From contig NZ_JOEE01000007.1 of assembly GCF_000720925.1 (NCBI RefSeq), forward strand, positions 124,001-188,000: a DNA stretch of 64,000 nucleotides. The letters are read 5' to 3'. Of the stretch, positions 1-9,804 are shown one piece after another. Both the position numbers and the translations under genes were made by a program. Every line of letters starts with the position of its first letter. The first letter of the stretch is position 1. The stretch comes from Phycicoccus jejuensis. Lineage in GTDB: Bacteria; Actinomycetota; Actinomycetes; Actinomycetales; Dermatophilaceae. The notes under the pieces are model-generated. The model did not search any database. It worked only from the letters and a program-made list of their open reading frames with translations, and was not told the DNA's origin.

Positions 1-106
1 CCGAGTGCAGCCCACCGAGCCGCGCAGCGACCCCCGCGTTGAGCCCGCGGTAGTAGGCCTCGGACGAGGTCCAGCTCATCCCGCCGAGCACCCCGAGCAG
101 CCGCAT
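1..106 (-). CDS. Aspartate/glutamate racemase family protein, N-terminal fragment (runs off window)
   Basis: Only the first 35 codons are inside the window. They start with MRLLGVLGGMSWTSSEAYY, and the GGMSWxSxxxYY stretch is the recognisable N-terminus of the Asp/Glu racemase family (aspartate racemase / hydantoin racemase superfamily), which interconverts amino-acid enantiomers without PLP. The ATG reads from position 106 leftwards. The catalytic cysteines lie outside the window, so substrate and integrity cannot be judged. It is on the same strand as groEL, about 100 bp downstream of the groEL stop. Confidence 0.75.
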   Translation of the reverse strand, partial: MRLLGVLGGMSWTSSEAYYRGLNAGVAARLGGLHS

Positions 107-208
107 GCGCCCGACCCTACGCCGCGGCGCCGACGCCGACCGGCACGACGACGCCGCCCGGCCCCCTGACGGGGACCGGGCGGCGTGCGGTGTCGCGGGA
201 GGTGGGGC

Positions 209-1939
<1,731 letters not shown>

Positions 1940-1951
1940 TCAGCGGACTGC

Positions 1952-2245
1952 TCAGCCGACGACGGCGAGCACGTCGCGGGCGGAGAGGATGAGATACTCC
2001 TCCCCGCCGTGCTTGATCTCGGTGCCGCCGTACTTGCTGAAGATGACCCGGTCGCCGACCTGGACGTCGAGCGGGACCCGGTTGCCCTTGTCGTCGATGC
2101 GACCGGGGCCGACCGCGAGGACCTCGCCCTCCTGGGGCTTCTCCTTCGCGGTGTCCGGGATGACGAGACCGGACGCGGTGGTCTGCTCGGCCTCGAGGCT
2201 CTTGATGACGATGCGGTCCTCGAGCGGCTTGATGGAAACCGACAC
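1952..2245 (-). CDS. groES: 10-kDa co-chaperonin GroES
   Basis: Co-chaperonin that caps GroEL, 97 aa, family-typical length. The sequence begins [15 protein letters not shown], carries the mobile-loop region around residues 20-35 ([10 protein letters not shown]) and ends in the usual DVLAVVG. The frame is open further upstream, but the GTG at 2245 is chosen because a strong GGGGAGGAG ribosome site sits about 6 nt before it and the protein then matches known GroES N-termini. First gene of the groESL operon. Confidence 0.97.
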   Translation of the reverse strand: MSVSIKPLEDRIVIKSLEAEQTTASGLVIPDTAKEKPQEGEVLAVGPGRIDDKGNRVPLDVQVGDRVIFSKYGGTEIKHGGEEYLILSARDVLAVVG

Positions 2246-2345
2246 GGTGTGCTCCTCCCCTTGCTGGGATGAGTCGAAGTGGACGGGGACGTGCGCGTCC
2301 GGGCCGTGCTCGCCGTCGCGGGGGTCGACCGCGGCCCGGGGTGCG

Positions 2346-2372
2346 CTGGCACTCGCACGGGGCGAGTGCCAA
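2346..2372. promoter_or_regulatory. CIRCE operator 1 (HrcA-binding inverted repeat)
   Basis: Inverted repeat CTGGCACTC-N9-GAGTGCCAA, a close match to the CIRCE consensus TTAGCACTC-N9-GAGTGCTAA bound by the heat-shock repressor HrcA. It sits about 100 bp upstream of the groES start, immediately downstream of the predicted -10. Confidence 0.92.
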
Positions 2373-2379
2373 TGAGGCA

Positions 2380-2408
2380 AATCTAGGCCGCGCTTAGCAC
2401 TCGGTCAA
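2380..2408 (-). promoter_or_regulatory. groES promoter (-35 TTGACC, 17-bp spacer, -10 TAGATT)
   Basis: On the minus strand TTGACC (2408-2403) is separated by exactly 17 bp from TAGATT (2385-2380), a good sigma-A-type promoter directed at groES. The -35 lies in the spacer of the upstream CIRCE and the downstream CIRCE begins 7 bp after the -10, so the predicted start site falls between the two operators. Repression by occupancy of either operator is therefore plausible. Confidence 0.75.
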
Positions 2409-2420
2409 CTCGAGTGCCAG
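2394..2420. promoter_or_regulatory. CIRCE operator 2 (HrcA-binding inverted repeat)
   Basis: Inverted repeat TTAGCACTC-N9-GAGTGCCAG; the left arm is a perfect consensus half-site. It overlaps the -35 of the groES promoter. Two CIRCE copies 48 bp apart (about 4.6 helical turns) bracket the promoter. Confidence 0.92.
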
Positions 2421-2490
2421 CCGGGCGCGGCGCGGGCGTCCGGAGGGTTCGCACCGGGCCCCGAGAGCGCGGATGGCAGGATGACCGGCC

Positions 2491-3744
2491 GTGGACGTCG
2501 GCATCGTGCGAGCCCTGGGGTCGCCGGAGGGGAAGGAGCTCCTGCGCTCCCTCCCGCCGTACGACCCCGCGGCGGTGTTCGCACTCCAGGACCGGCTGCG
2601 CCGCGAGGGCCACGCGGCCGACTTCGTGGCCGCCGTGCTCACCCAGCAACGGCTGCGCGCGCGGGCCGTCGCGAAGTTCGGCGACTTCGCCGGCGACCTC
2701 CTCTACACGCCCGACGGGCTCGAGCAGGCCTCGCGGCTCGAGGTCGCGGCCACGCACGCAGGGCGCTTCTACAACGCCTCGCTGGCGACGGTCCACGACC
2801 TCGGCTGCGGCATCGGCAGCGACGCCGTCGCGATGTCGGCGCTCGGCGTCACCGTCCAGGCCGTCGACATCGACCCCGTGACGGCGGCCATCGCCGACAC
2901 CAACCTGCGGCCCTGGCCCGACTCGCGCGCCCACGAGGGCTACGCCGAGGAGTTCGAGCCGCCGCGCGACCCGCTGCGCTCGCGCGTCGGCGTCTGGCTC
3001 GACCCGGCGCGCCGCATCCCCGGCAAGACCGGGCGGCACGGGCGCATCAAGCGGGTGTTCCGGCTCGACGAGATCCGGCCGTCGTGGCAGTTCGTCCTCC
3101 AGGTGGCGACGGCGGTGCCGGCCACCGGGGCGAAGCTCTCGCCGTCGATGCCGCACGACGCGATCCCGCTCGGCACCGAGGCGCAGTGGACCTCGTACGG
3201 CGGCGAGGTGCTCGAGTGCGCCGTCTGGTGGGGGCCGCTCGCGCAGCGTCCCGGCCGCAGCGCGCGCATCCTCGCGGCCGGGCGGCCGCCGGTCGAGGTC
3301 GACGAGACGATGGCCGAGCCGGACCCGCCGACCGCCGAGGGCACCGGCTCGATCGGCGCCTGGCTCTACGAGCCGGACCGCGCCGTGACGCAGGCCGGGT
3401 TGCTCGGGGCCGTGACCGGCGCGACGCTCGGGGTCGAGGTCGACACGGGGCTCGGGTACGTCCTCTCGGACGCCGAGGTCGACCTGCCGTACGCCCGGCG
3501 GTACGCGGTGCTCGAGTCGATGCCCTTCACCGTCAAGACGCTGCGGGCGTGGCTGGCGCAGCACGACGTGACCGGGCTGACCGTCAAGAAGCGCGGGGTC
3601 CGGCTCGACGACGACGAGCTGCGGCGGCAGCTGAAGATCGGGCGCGGCGCCGGCGACGGGGCGCAGGCGACGGTCGTGCTCACGCGGGTCGCGGGCCAAC
3701 AGACCGCGATCGTCGTCGAGCCCGTGGTGCCGGCCGCCGGCTGA
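2491..3744 (+). CDS. SAM-dependent methyltransferase with THUMP-like domain
   Basis: 417 aa class I SAM-dependent methyltransferase. The SAM-binding motif DLGCGIGSD is at residues 103-111, followed by the acidic strand-2 motif AVDID about 20 residues later. The C-terminal third (…VTGLTVKKRGVRL…) resembles the THUMP-like domain that accompanies this family, which suggests an RNA substrate; that role is inference. The start is the GTG at 2491. It is transcribed divergently from groESL, an arrangement I know from other actinobacteria, where tsaD is normally the next gene. Here tsaD is 20 kb away. Confidence 0.85.
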   Translation: MDVGIVRALGSPEGKELLRSLPPYDPAAVFALQDRLRREGHAADFVAAVLTQQRLRARAVAKFGDFAGDLLYTPDGLEQASRLEVAATHAGRFYNASLATVHDLGCGIGSDAVAMSALGVTVQAVDIDPVTAAIADTNLRPWPDSRAHEGYAEEFEPPRDPLRSRVGVWLDPARRIPGKTGRHGRIKRVFRLDEIRPSWQFVLQVATAVPATGAKLSPSMPHDAIPLGTEAQWTSYGGEVLECAVWWGPLAQRPGRSARILAAGRPPVEVDETMAEPDPPTAEGTGSIGAWLYEPDRAVTQAGLLGAVTGATLGVEVDTGLGYVLSDAEVDLPYARRYAVLESMPFTVKTLRAWLAQHDVTGLTVKKRGVRLDDDELRRQLKIGRGAGDGAQATVVLTRVAGQQTAIVVEPVVPAAG

Positions 3745-3778
3745 GAGCGGGCGCGAGCAGCCCGAGACCCCGGTTCGT

Positions 3779-3813
3779 CCGCGAGACCCCGGAACCGTTT
3801 CGGGGTCTCGCGG
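3779..3813. terminator. Bidirectional hairpin between convergent genes
   Basis: Perfect 13-bp arms CCGCGAGACCCCG / CGGGGTCTCGCGG with a 9-nt loop, between the convergent methyltransferase and acyl-CoA dehydrogenase genes. A second partial copy of GAGACCCCGG lies just to the left (3764-3773) and a small TTCGGGGTGACCCCGAA dyad just to the right (3818-3834). There is no U-tract, as is usual in actinobacteria. Confidence 0.65.
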
Positions 3814-3855
3814 ACATTTCGGGGTGACCCCGAAAAGCTGAGGCACCCGGCCGGG

Positions 3856-5841
3856 TCAGGGGCCGACGAGGTCGCGCGCGCCGAGGACCTCCGGCGGGAT
3901 GCCGAACGCCTCGACGAGCTCGAGCGCGACAGGCCGGAGGCGCCGCAGCAGCGCCGTCACCTCCCGCGTGATGGCCTTCGAGCGCGGCGCCGACAGCCGG
4001 CCGTGCTCGAGGAACCAGCCGCGGTCGGCCTCGATGGTCACGAGCGCGTGCAGGTCGCAGAGCGCCCCGAGCACCTCGCGCGTCGGCCCCTCCGGCTGGG
4101 CCCGCACCTGCGCGACGAACGCCTCGACGACGAGCCGCTCGACGTGCGAGCGGGCCGCGGCGATGACGTGGTCCTGCACGTCGTTGAACACCTCGCCCGG
4201 CGGCCGGCCGGCGTCGACCCCCGCCTTGAGCCGCCGCGCCACCCCCGCGACCTGGTGCTCCTCGCGGAAGCGCAGCATCGCCAGGTGGTAGTCGGGGTCG
4301 AGCAGCCCGGCGTCGGTGTCCGCGCCGTCGCGCCCCGTCGGCAGCACGTCGCGGATGCGCTCGAGCAGCTGGTGGGCCGCGGTGCGCTCGACGACGGTGT
4401 CGACGGCCAGCCCGGCGACGAAGCGGACCATCCCGCGCTGGTCGAGGTCCTCGAAGGACGAGGAGTAGTCGGTGAGCAGGCCCTTGGCGACGAGCTGGAG
4501 CAGGACGTGGTTGTCGCCCTCGAACGTCGTGAAGACGTCGGTGTCGGCCTTGAGCGCCGCGAACCGGTTGGCCGAGAGGTAGCCGGCGCCGCCGCAGGCC
4601 TCGCGGCACTCCTGGATGGCGTGCGTCGCGTGCCAGGTGGCGAGCGCCTTCTGGCCTGCGGCGCGCGACTCGAGGGCGCGCACGTCGCGCTCGGGCGCCT
4701 CGGGGGTGTCCGGCGAGAAGACCTCGTGCAGCTGCCGGGCGACCTCCTGCTGGGCGGCGCTCAGCGCGTACGCGCGGGCGACGAGCGGCAGCAGCCGGCG
4801 CTGGTGCATCCCGTAGTCCAGGAGCAGGGTCTCGTCGTCGGTGCCGGGCGCCTCGAACTGGCGGCGGCGCAGGCCGTACCGGACGGCGATCTCGATCGCC
4901 ACCTTGGATGCCGCGAGCGCTCCCCCGCCGACGCTGACGCGGCCCTGGACGAGCGTGCCGAGCATCGTGAAGAAGCGCCGGTTCGGGTTCTCGATGCTCG
5001 AGCGGTACGTGCCGTCGTCGTCGATCTGCGCGAAGCGGTCGAGGAGGTTGGCGCGCGGGACGCGCACGTCGTCGAACCAGAGGCGGCCGTTGTCGACGCC
5101 CTCGAGCCCGAGCTTGGTGCCGCAGTCCTCGACCCGCACGCCGGGCAGCACCTCGCCGTCGCGGCGGATCGGGACGAGCACCGCGTGGACGCCGTGGGCC
5201 TCGCCGCCGACCTCGAGCTGCGCGAAGACGACCGCGAGCTCGCCGTCCTCCGCGGCGTTGCCGATGTAGTCCTTGCGCGAGGCGTCGTCGGGGGTGCGCA
5301 CGACGATCTCGTCGGTGGCGGGGTCGTAGGTGGCGGTCGTGCCCAGCGCCTGGACGTTGCTGCCGTGGCCGGTCTCGGTCATCGCGAAGCAGCCGAGCAG
5401 CCGCCCGGCGAGGATGTCCGGCAGGTAGCGCTCGTGGTGGGCGCGCGTCCCGAGCTGGAGCACCGCGCCGCCGAAGAGCCCGAACTGGACGCCGGACTTC
5501 ACGACGACGGACAGGTCGCCGTAGGCGAGGGTCTCGAACGACGCGATGGACGCACCGATGTCGCCACCCCCGCCGACCGAGCGGGGGAAGCCGTGGGCGG
5601 CCTGGCCCCGCTCGCCGATCTCGACGACGAGGTCGCGGACCCGGCGGCGCAGCTGGGCCCGGGGCAGGTCGCGCTGCTCGTCGAGGAGGTCGGTGTGCTC
5701 GGCCAGCGCGGCGCGGACCTCGTCGCGGACGGCGGCGTACGGGCCGTCGAGGACGGCGCGCAGGGCGGCGGGGTCGGCGTCCAGGGCGGGCTGGGCGCGA
5801 CGGGTCGGGTCGGTGGTGCGGACGGCGTCGGTGGCGGCCAT
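3856..5841 (-). CDS. Acyl-CoA dehydrogenase / acyl-CoA oxidase-type flavoprotein
   Basis: Flavoprotein that introduces the alpha-beta double bond into acyl-CoA in beta-oxidation, 661 aa from the ATG at 5841. It is the long acyl-CoA oxidase architecture (N-terminal alpha, beta barrel, FAD alpha domain and extra C-terminal helical domain) rather than the 380-aa short form. CFAMTETGHGSN is the FAD/substrate strand motif, and ECREACGGAGYLS carries the probable catalytic base Glu414, the position used by acyl-CoA oxidases. The frame extends to a GTG at 5865, but the ATG gives the natural N-terminus MAATDAV. Whether oxygen or ETF is the acceptor cannot be told from sequence. Confidence 0.88.
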   Translation of the reverse strand: MAATDAVRTTDPTRRAQPALDADPAALRAVLDGPYAAVRDEVRAALAEHTDLLDEQRDLPRAQLRRRVRDLVVEIGERGQAAHGFPRSVGGGGDIGASIASFETLAYGDLSVVVKSGVQFGLFGGAVLQLGTRAHHERYLPDILAGRLLGCFAMTETGHGSNVQALGTTATYDPATDEIVVRTPDDASRKDYIGNAAEDGELAVVFAQLEVGGEAHGVHAVLVPIRRDGEVLPGVRVEDCGTKLGLEGVDNGRLWFDDVRVPRANLLDRFAQIDDDGTYRSSIENPNRRFFTMLGTLVQGRVSVGGGALAASKVAIEIAVRYGLRRRQFEAPGTDDETLLLDYGMHQRRLLPLVARAYALSAAQQEVARQLHEVFSPDTPEAPERDVRALESRAAGQKALATWHATHAIQECREACGGAGYLSANRFAALKADTDVFTTFEGDNHVLLQLVAKGLLTDYSSSFEDLDQRGMVRFVAGLAVDTVVERTAAHQLLERIRDVLPTGRDGADTDAGLLDPDYHLAMLRFREEHQVAGVARRLKAGVDAGRPPGEVFNDVQDHVIAAARSHVERLVVEAFVAQVRAQPEGPTREVLGALCDLHALVTIEADRGWFLEHGRLSAPRSKAITREVTALLRRLRPVALELVEAFGIPPEVLGARDLVGP

Positions 5842-5899
5842 GTCGTCACCATGACACGGCCTCACCGGCCGTCGGCGGCTCCGTGACGCGCGAAGTTAC

Positions 5900-6730
5900 T
5901 CACAGGTAGGGGTCGGGCTGGGCGCCCTCGCGGGCGACGGCGGCGGCGCCGGAGGCGAGGGCCGCGTCGAGCGCCTCCTCCCGGGTGGCGCCGCGCGCGA
6001 GGGCTGCCGCGAGCGCCCCGACGAACGCGTCGCCGGCGCCGGTCGTGTCGACGACGCCGCCCTCGACCGGGTGGGCCGGCATCGTCACGCCGTCCCACGA
6101 GGCGCCGTTGGCCCCGAAGGTGACAAGCAGCGAGGCCGGCTCGGCCCCCGCCTCGGCGAGCGCCTGCATCTCGAGCTCGTTGGCGACGACGGGGTCGCCG
6201 AGGGCCACGACGTCGGCGGGCAGCCCCGACCAGGGGGCGACGTTGAGGACGACCCGGGCGCCGCGGCCGGCGGCCACGCGCGCGGCCTCACAGACGACGG
6301 TCAGGGGGACCTCGAGCTGGAGGACGAGGACGTCGTCCGGCCCGAGGGCGCGGACGGCGTCGACCTCCGGCGCCCCGAGGTGGTGGTTGGCGCCGGGGAC
6401 GACGACGATCGTGTTCTCGCCGTCGTCGGACACCTGGACGATGGCGTGGCCGGAGGTCTCGCCCTCGACGACGCGGACGGCCTCGACGTCGATGCCGAGG
6501 CGCGCGAGCCGCTCGCGGTAGGCGCGACCGCCGTCGTCGTCGCCGACGCAGCCGGCCATCGCGACGTCGGCGCCGGCCGCCGCCGCGGCGACGGCCTGGT
6601 TGGCGCCCTTGCCGCCGGCGAGCCGGCGCAGGCCCTCGCCGAGCACGGTCTCCCCCGGGCGCGGGTGCGACTCGACCCGCGTCACGAGGTCGACGTTGAG
6701 CGAGCCGAGGACGAGCACGCGGCCGGTCAT
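5900..6730 (-). CDS. Ribokinase (PfkB family)
   Basis: 276 aa PfkB-family sugar kinase that most likely phosphorylates D-ribose. It shows the N-terminal LGSLNVDLV strand, the sugar-binding GGKGAN motif (residues 39-44) and the C-terminal DTTGAGDAF motif (228-236) containing the anion hole and catalytic base Asp234. The ATG at 6730 overlaps the stop of the upstream nucleoside hydrolase by 4 bp (ATGA), implying translational coupling. The pairing makes sense: the hydrolase releases ribose and this enzyme channels it to ribose 5-phosphate. Confidence 0.93.
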   Translation of the reverse strand: MTGRVLVLGSLNVDLVTRVESHPRPGETVLGEGLRRLAGGKGANQAVAAAAAGADVAMAGCVGDDDGGRAYRERLARLGIDVEAVRVVEGETSGHAIVQVSDDGENTIVVVPGANHHLGAPEVDAVRALGPDDVLVLQLEVPLTVVCEAARVAAGRGARVVLNVAPWSGLPADVVALGDPVVANELEMQALAEAGAEPASLLVTFGANGASWDGVTMPAHPVEGGVVDTTGAGDAFVGALAAALARGATREEALDAALASGAAAVAREGAQPDPYL

Positions 6731-7713
6731 CGGACCTCCCCTGCGACGGTGTCGAGCCAGAGCCTTGCGATGCGGGGGCCGTCGATCTCGAGGGCGACCT
6801 CGACCATCGCGGGCGAGACGCCGTGGGGGTCGTGCGCCATGTCGCCGCTCCAGTCGCGGGTGTCGACGATGGTGCGCCCGCGCGTCCACGTGCCCGACAA
6901 CTCGACGCGGACGGGGCGCCGCTCGGTGCGCACCGCCCCGGGCGAGAGGAGCATCGCCACCGCGCCGGCGTCGCCGATCGTCGCGCCGTCGTTGGCGAAG
7001 CGCCGGTGGTGGAACGAGATGAGGTCGGCCGCGAGCCGGGCCACCGGGGTGTCGACGGCGCGCAGCGCCTCGACGTCGGCGTCGGTGACCTTGGGGTCGT
7101 AGAAGACGTCGAGGCCGTACATCGCGACCGGCACCTCGTGGGCGGCGCAGGCGTCGAGCACCACGGCGGCGGCCTCGGGGTCGTGGAAGACGTTGAACTC
7201 GGCGGCGGCCGTCGCGTTGCTGACGTTCGCGCCGCCGCCCATGAAGAAGATGCGGCCGATGCGGGCGAAGGCCTCGGGGTGGACGCGCGCCAGGAGGGCG
7301 ATGTTCGTCATCGGGGCGAGGGGGACGAGGGTGACCGGCTCTCCCGCCTCGGCCGCGGCGAGCACGGTGTCGCGCAGGAGGTCGACGGCGATGCGGGCGT
7401 CCGGCTCGAGGGTGGGTGCGGGCATCCCGAGGTCGGCCATCCCGTCGGAGCCGTGGACGTGGCGGGCGTCGACCGGCTGCTCGAGCAGCGGCCGCGACGC
7501 GCCGACGCCGACGGGCACGTCGGTCCGGCCGGCGGTCTCGAGGACGAGCAGCGTGTTGCGCACGACGTCCGCGAGCGGAGCGTTGCCGCCGACGCACGTG
7601 ACCGCCCGCAGGTCGAGCCCCGGATGGAGCGCCGCGAGGAGGAGGGCGCAGGCGTCATCGACGCCCGTGTCGACATCGAGCACCACCGGGATCCGCTGCA
7701 CGAGACCGATCAT
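6727..7713 (-). CDS. Inosine-uridine-preferring nucleoside hydrolase
   Basis: 328 aa member of the IU nucleoside hydrolase family, which cleaves ribonucleosides to base plus ribose. The calcium/ribose-binding motif DVDTGVDDA is at residues 13-21, followed by VTCVGGN near 50 and a PLAPMTNIAL block near 130. The frame is open to 7746, but the ATG at 7713 (MIGLVQRIPVVLDVDTG) matches family N-termini. It overlaps the ribokinase start downstream, forming a two-gene salvage operon. It is the last core gene before the low-GC island. Confidence 0.92.
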   Translation of the reverse strand: MIGLVQRIPVVLDVDTGVDDACALLLAALHPGLDLRAVTCVGGNAPLADVVRNTLLVLETAGRTDVPVGVGASRPLLEQPVDARHVHGSDGMADLGMPAPTLEPDARIAVDLLRDTVLAAAEAGEPVTLVPLAPMTNIALLARVHPEAFARIGRIFFMGGGANVSNATAAAEFNVFHDPEAAAVVLDACAAHEVPVAMYGLDVFYDPKVTDADVEALRAVDTPVARLAADLISFHHRRFANDGATIGDAGAVAMLLSPGAVRTERRPVRVELSGTWTRGRTIVDTRDWSGDMAHDPHGVSPAMVEVALEIDGPRIARLWLDTVAGEVR

Positions 7714-7963
7714 CCACGATCGAGCAGCCGTGACGTCAGGGCCCACCTAGTCACCGGCAACTACAGGGCCCGGAGCTGCGTCAACGTCTCCTGTCGACGC
7801 ACGCAGAGCCCACGTCATACCGCCCACTGTGGGCGACCCGCTTCGCCCAGATGAACTCCGCATTGCGCGCTCGTAAAAGCCTGCTGCGGCGGACATAAAC
7901 CCGCCAATTCCGAGCATGCCTCGCCTCGATGAGGCTCTACCTCCAGATGGCCACTTCTCCACC

Positions 7964-7978
7964 TATACTCAAGGTATG
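7964..7978 (+). promoter_or_regulatory. -10 element for a probable leaderless transcript
   Basis: TATACT at 7964-7969 places its last T exactly 7 nt before the A of the ATG at 7976, the spacing expected if transcription starts on the start codon itself. There is no ribosome-binding site in the short gap. The -35 region is weak. Confidence 0.55.
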
Positions 7979-9694
7979 CGTCCGAAGATCAGCGCGATAA
8001 ATCTAACGACCGGTGGGCAAGTCATCGCGCCCAGTGATCACGTGACGCTCATTGTCGGGCCCAACAACGTGGGCAAGAGTGCGGTTCTCACCACGCTGTT
8101 GACCGAATTGAGCACAGACTCTCACGTACAGCGATATGTCGAGCCCCCTGTGGCATCGGTCGTCTGCGCCATGCCCCCTCCGGAGGAGATGCGTAGTCTC
8201 ATCGCCGCGCGCGCGAAGAGATTCGAGCCCGGAGTTCACCCGTTTGGAACCATCAACGAGACGGTTTACTTCTTCCCAAACGGTCAGCAGCTAACTGAGT
8301 CCTACTTGTCCAATGCCCTTGGGCGAACGGATCGGTTGGGACAGTTGGCGGGTGGCATCGTTCTCTTTCTAGGCCCCGAGGGTCGAGGCGCTCCTCTCGC
8401 GAGCCAACAGGTGCCTGATCTGGTTAGAGAGACCGCGCGCACCCCCCTCCAAAGACTATGGGAAGACCGTGAGCTCGAGGCCACAGTCACGTCGTATATG
8501 CAGCGCGCCTTCGGGCGCGAGATCCTCGTGAATCGCCACGCGGGGGCTCAAGTGCATTTGCATGTTGGGGGGACCGATATCCCCGAGCCAGCCATTGGCG
8601 TTCCTGGTCCCTACCTGGCTGAAGTAATGAAATTACCCCTACTGCATCAGCAAGGAGCAGGCATGCAAGCGTTCATGGGGACCATGCTCTCTCTTGCGGC
8701 CGACGGTTTCGACATAGTTCTTCTGGACGAGCCGGAGACGTTCCTCCATCCGCCCCAAGCCCGACTCCTTGGCCAGGTCGTGGCTGAAATGAGTAAAGAG
8801 CACGATCGTCAAATCATCGTCGCCACGCACAGTGATGACTTCGTCCAGGGCGTGATAAACGCGTCAGCGCACGCAGACACCTCGATTGTTCGTCTTACTC
8901 GACCCACAGATGATTCAAATCACGTAGCCCAAGTAGATGCAGATGCCATCAAGGCAATCTACAGGGATCCGCTCCTTCGATTCTCGAACATAATCGACGG
9001 GATCTTTTACAAAGGTGTGGTCCTGTGTGAGTCCGAGTCTGATTGCACCTATTATTCGGTCACCCTAGATTCAATGGAGGACGCCGACCTCCTTGCATCG
9101 GACCTCTTGTTTACGCAATGCGGAGGCAAGGACAGGCTGGCGAAGGCCTACGGAGCGCTGAGCGCTGCTGCGGTTCCTACGGCGGTGATTGCCGACATTG
9201 ATATGCTTGCGGATAAAAGTAAGTTCTCCGAACTATTTGAAAGGATGGGCGGCAGTTTCGCCACGATTGAAGCCAGTTACAACGTTCTTGATGCTTCTGT
9301 TGCTGCGATGAGAAAGATGCCCACGTACTCGGAGTGTTCAGAGGCATTCGGTAATCTCTCGGGGGATCCTAAGGATCCCGTGACCAAGGCGGATCGGCTC
9401 GCTCTCGCAGACGTGGTTCGAGTCGAATCGGGCTGGAAGCAGATGAAGCGCAAGGGGTTCGGGGCTGTAGACAGTGGAGATCCGACTGCCGCATTTTCAA
9501 GCATCTTGGCTGCCTGCAAGCTTCTTGGCTTGTTTCTGGTTGAGGTCGGGGAGCTAGAGCGATTCCACCCTCAGATCTCGGGCAATAAGCAGGCGTGGTT
9601 GCGTCAGGTGCTGGAACAGGAGCTCTTCCGGAGCGAGCCTTCGGCCCACCCCCTTATGCGAGAAGTCCACGGATTCATCTCGTCGCAGCAATAG
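7976..9694 (+). CDS. OLD-family ATP-dependent nuclease-like protein (AAA ATPase + TOPRIM)
   Basis: 572 aa. The N-terminal half is an ABC/SMC-like AAA domain: Walker A GPNNVGKS at residues 28-35, Walker B LLDEPETFLHP near 250, and a downstream ATHSDDF switch. The C-terminal part has the pattern of a TOPRIM domain: an acidic residue in VLCESESD near 352 and the DxD-type ADIDM near 406. This layout is that of OLD (overcoming lysogenization defect) proteins, several of which act in phage defence alone or with a helicase (the Gabija GajA family is related). No helicase partner follows here, so it looks like a single-gene OLD. Base composition is visibly lower in GC than the flanks, pointing to transfer. 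Confidence 0.75.
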   Translation: MRPKISAINLTTGGQVIAPSDHVTLIVGPNNVGKSAVLTTLLTELSTDSHVQRYVEPPVASVVCAMPPPEEMRSLIAARAKRFEPGVHPFGTINETVYFFPNGQQLTESYLSNALGRTDRLGQLAGGIVLFLGPEGRGAPLASQQVPDLVRETARTPLQRLWEDRELEATVTSYMQRAFGREILVNRHAGAQVHLHVGGTDIPEPAIGVPGPYLAEVMKLPLLHQQGAGMQAFMGTMLSLAADGFDIVLLDEPETFLHPPQARLLGQVVAEMSKEHDRQIIVATHSDDFVQGVINASAHADTSIVRLTRPTDDSNHVAQVDADAIKAIYRDPLLRFSNIIDGIFYKGVVLCESESDCTYYSVTLDSMEDADLLASDLLFTQCGGKDRLAKAYGALSAAAVPTAVIADIDMLADKSKFSELFERMGGSFATIEASYNVLDASVAAMRKMPTYSECSEAFGNLSGDPKDPVTKADRLALADVVRVESGWKQMKRKGFGAVDSGDPTAAFSSILAACKLLGLFLVEVGELERFHPQISGNKQAWLRQVLEQELFRSEPSAHPLMREVHGFISSQQ

Positions 9695-9804
9695 TTCTCT
9701 CTGAGGACAAGCCGACTGCCGCCTCCTTGGACGGACCCTTCTTGCAGCGCATTGGGAAGCATTCGACCGGGCGTAGCTGCGCCACATCGCCGTCAGATGT
9801 GCGA

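Noticed and set aside
4003..5886. Very long open frame antisense to the acyl-CoA dehydrogenase (and similar frames opposite groEL, alr, glmS, phoH and cbs)
   Set aside because: Typical of high-GC DNA: low-complexity Arg/Asp/Gly/Ala composition and no recognisable family, opposite well-identified genes.
7747..7975. Attachment-site repeat matching the truncated integrase
   Set aside because: No convincing direct repeat between the left edge of the low-GC island and the 13.4-14.3 kb region was found by eye.
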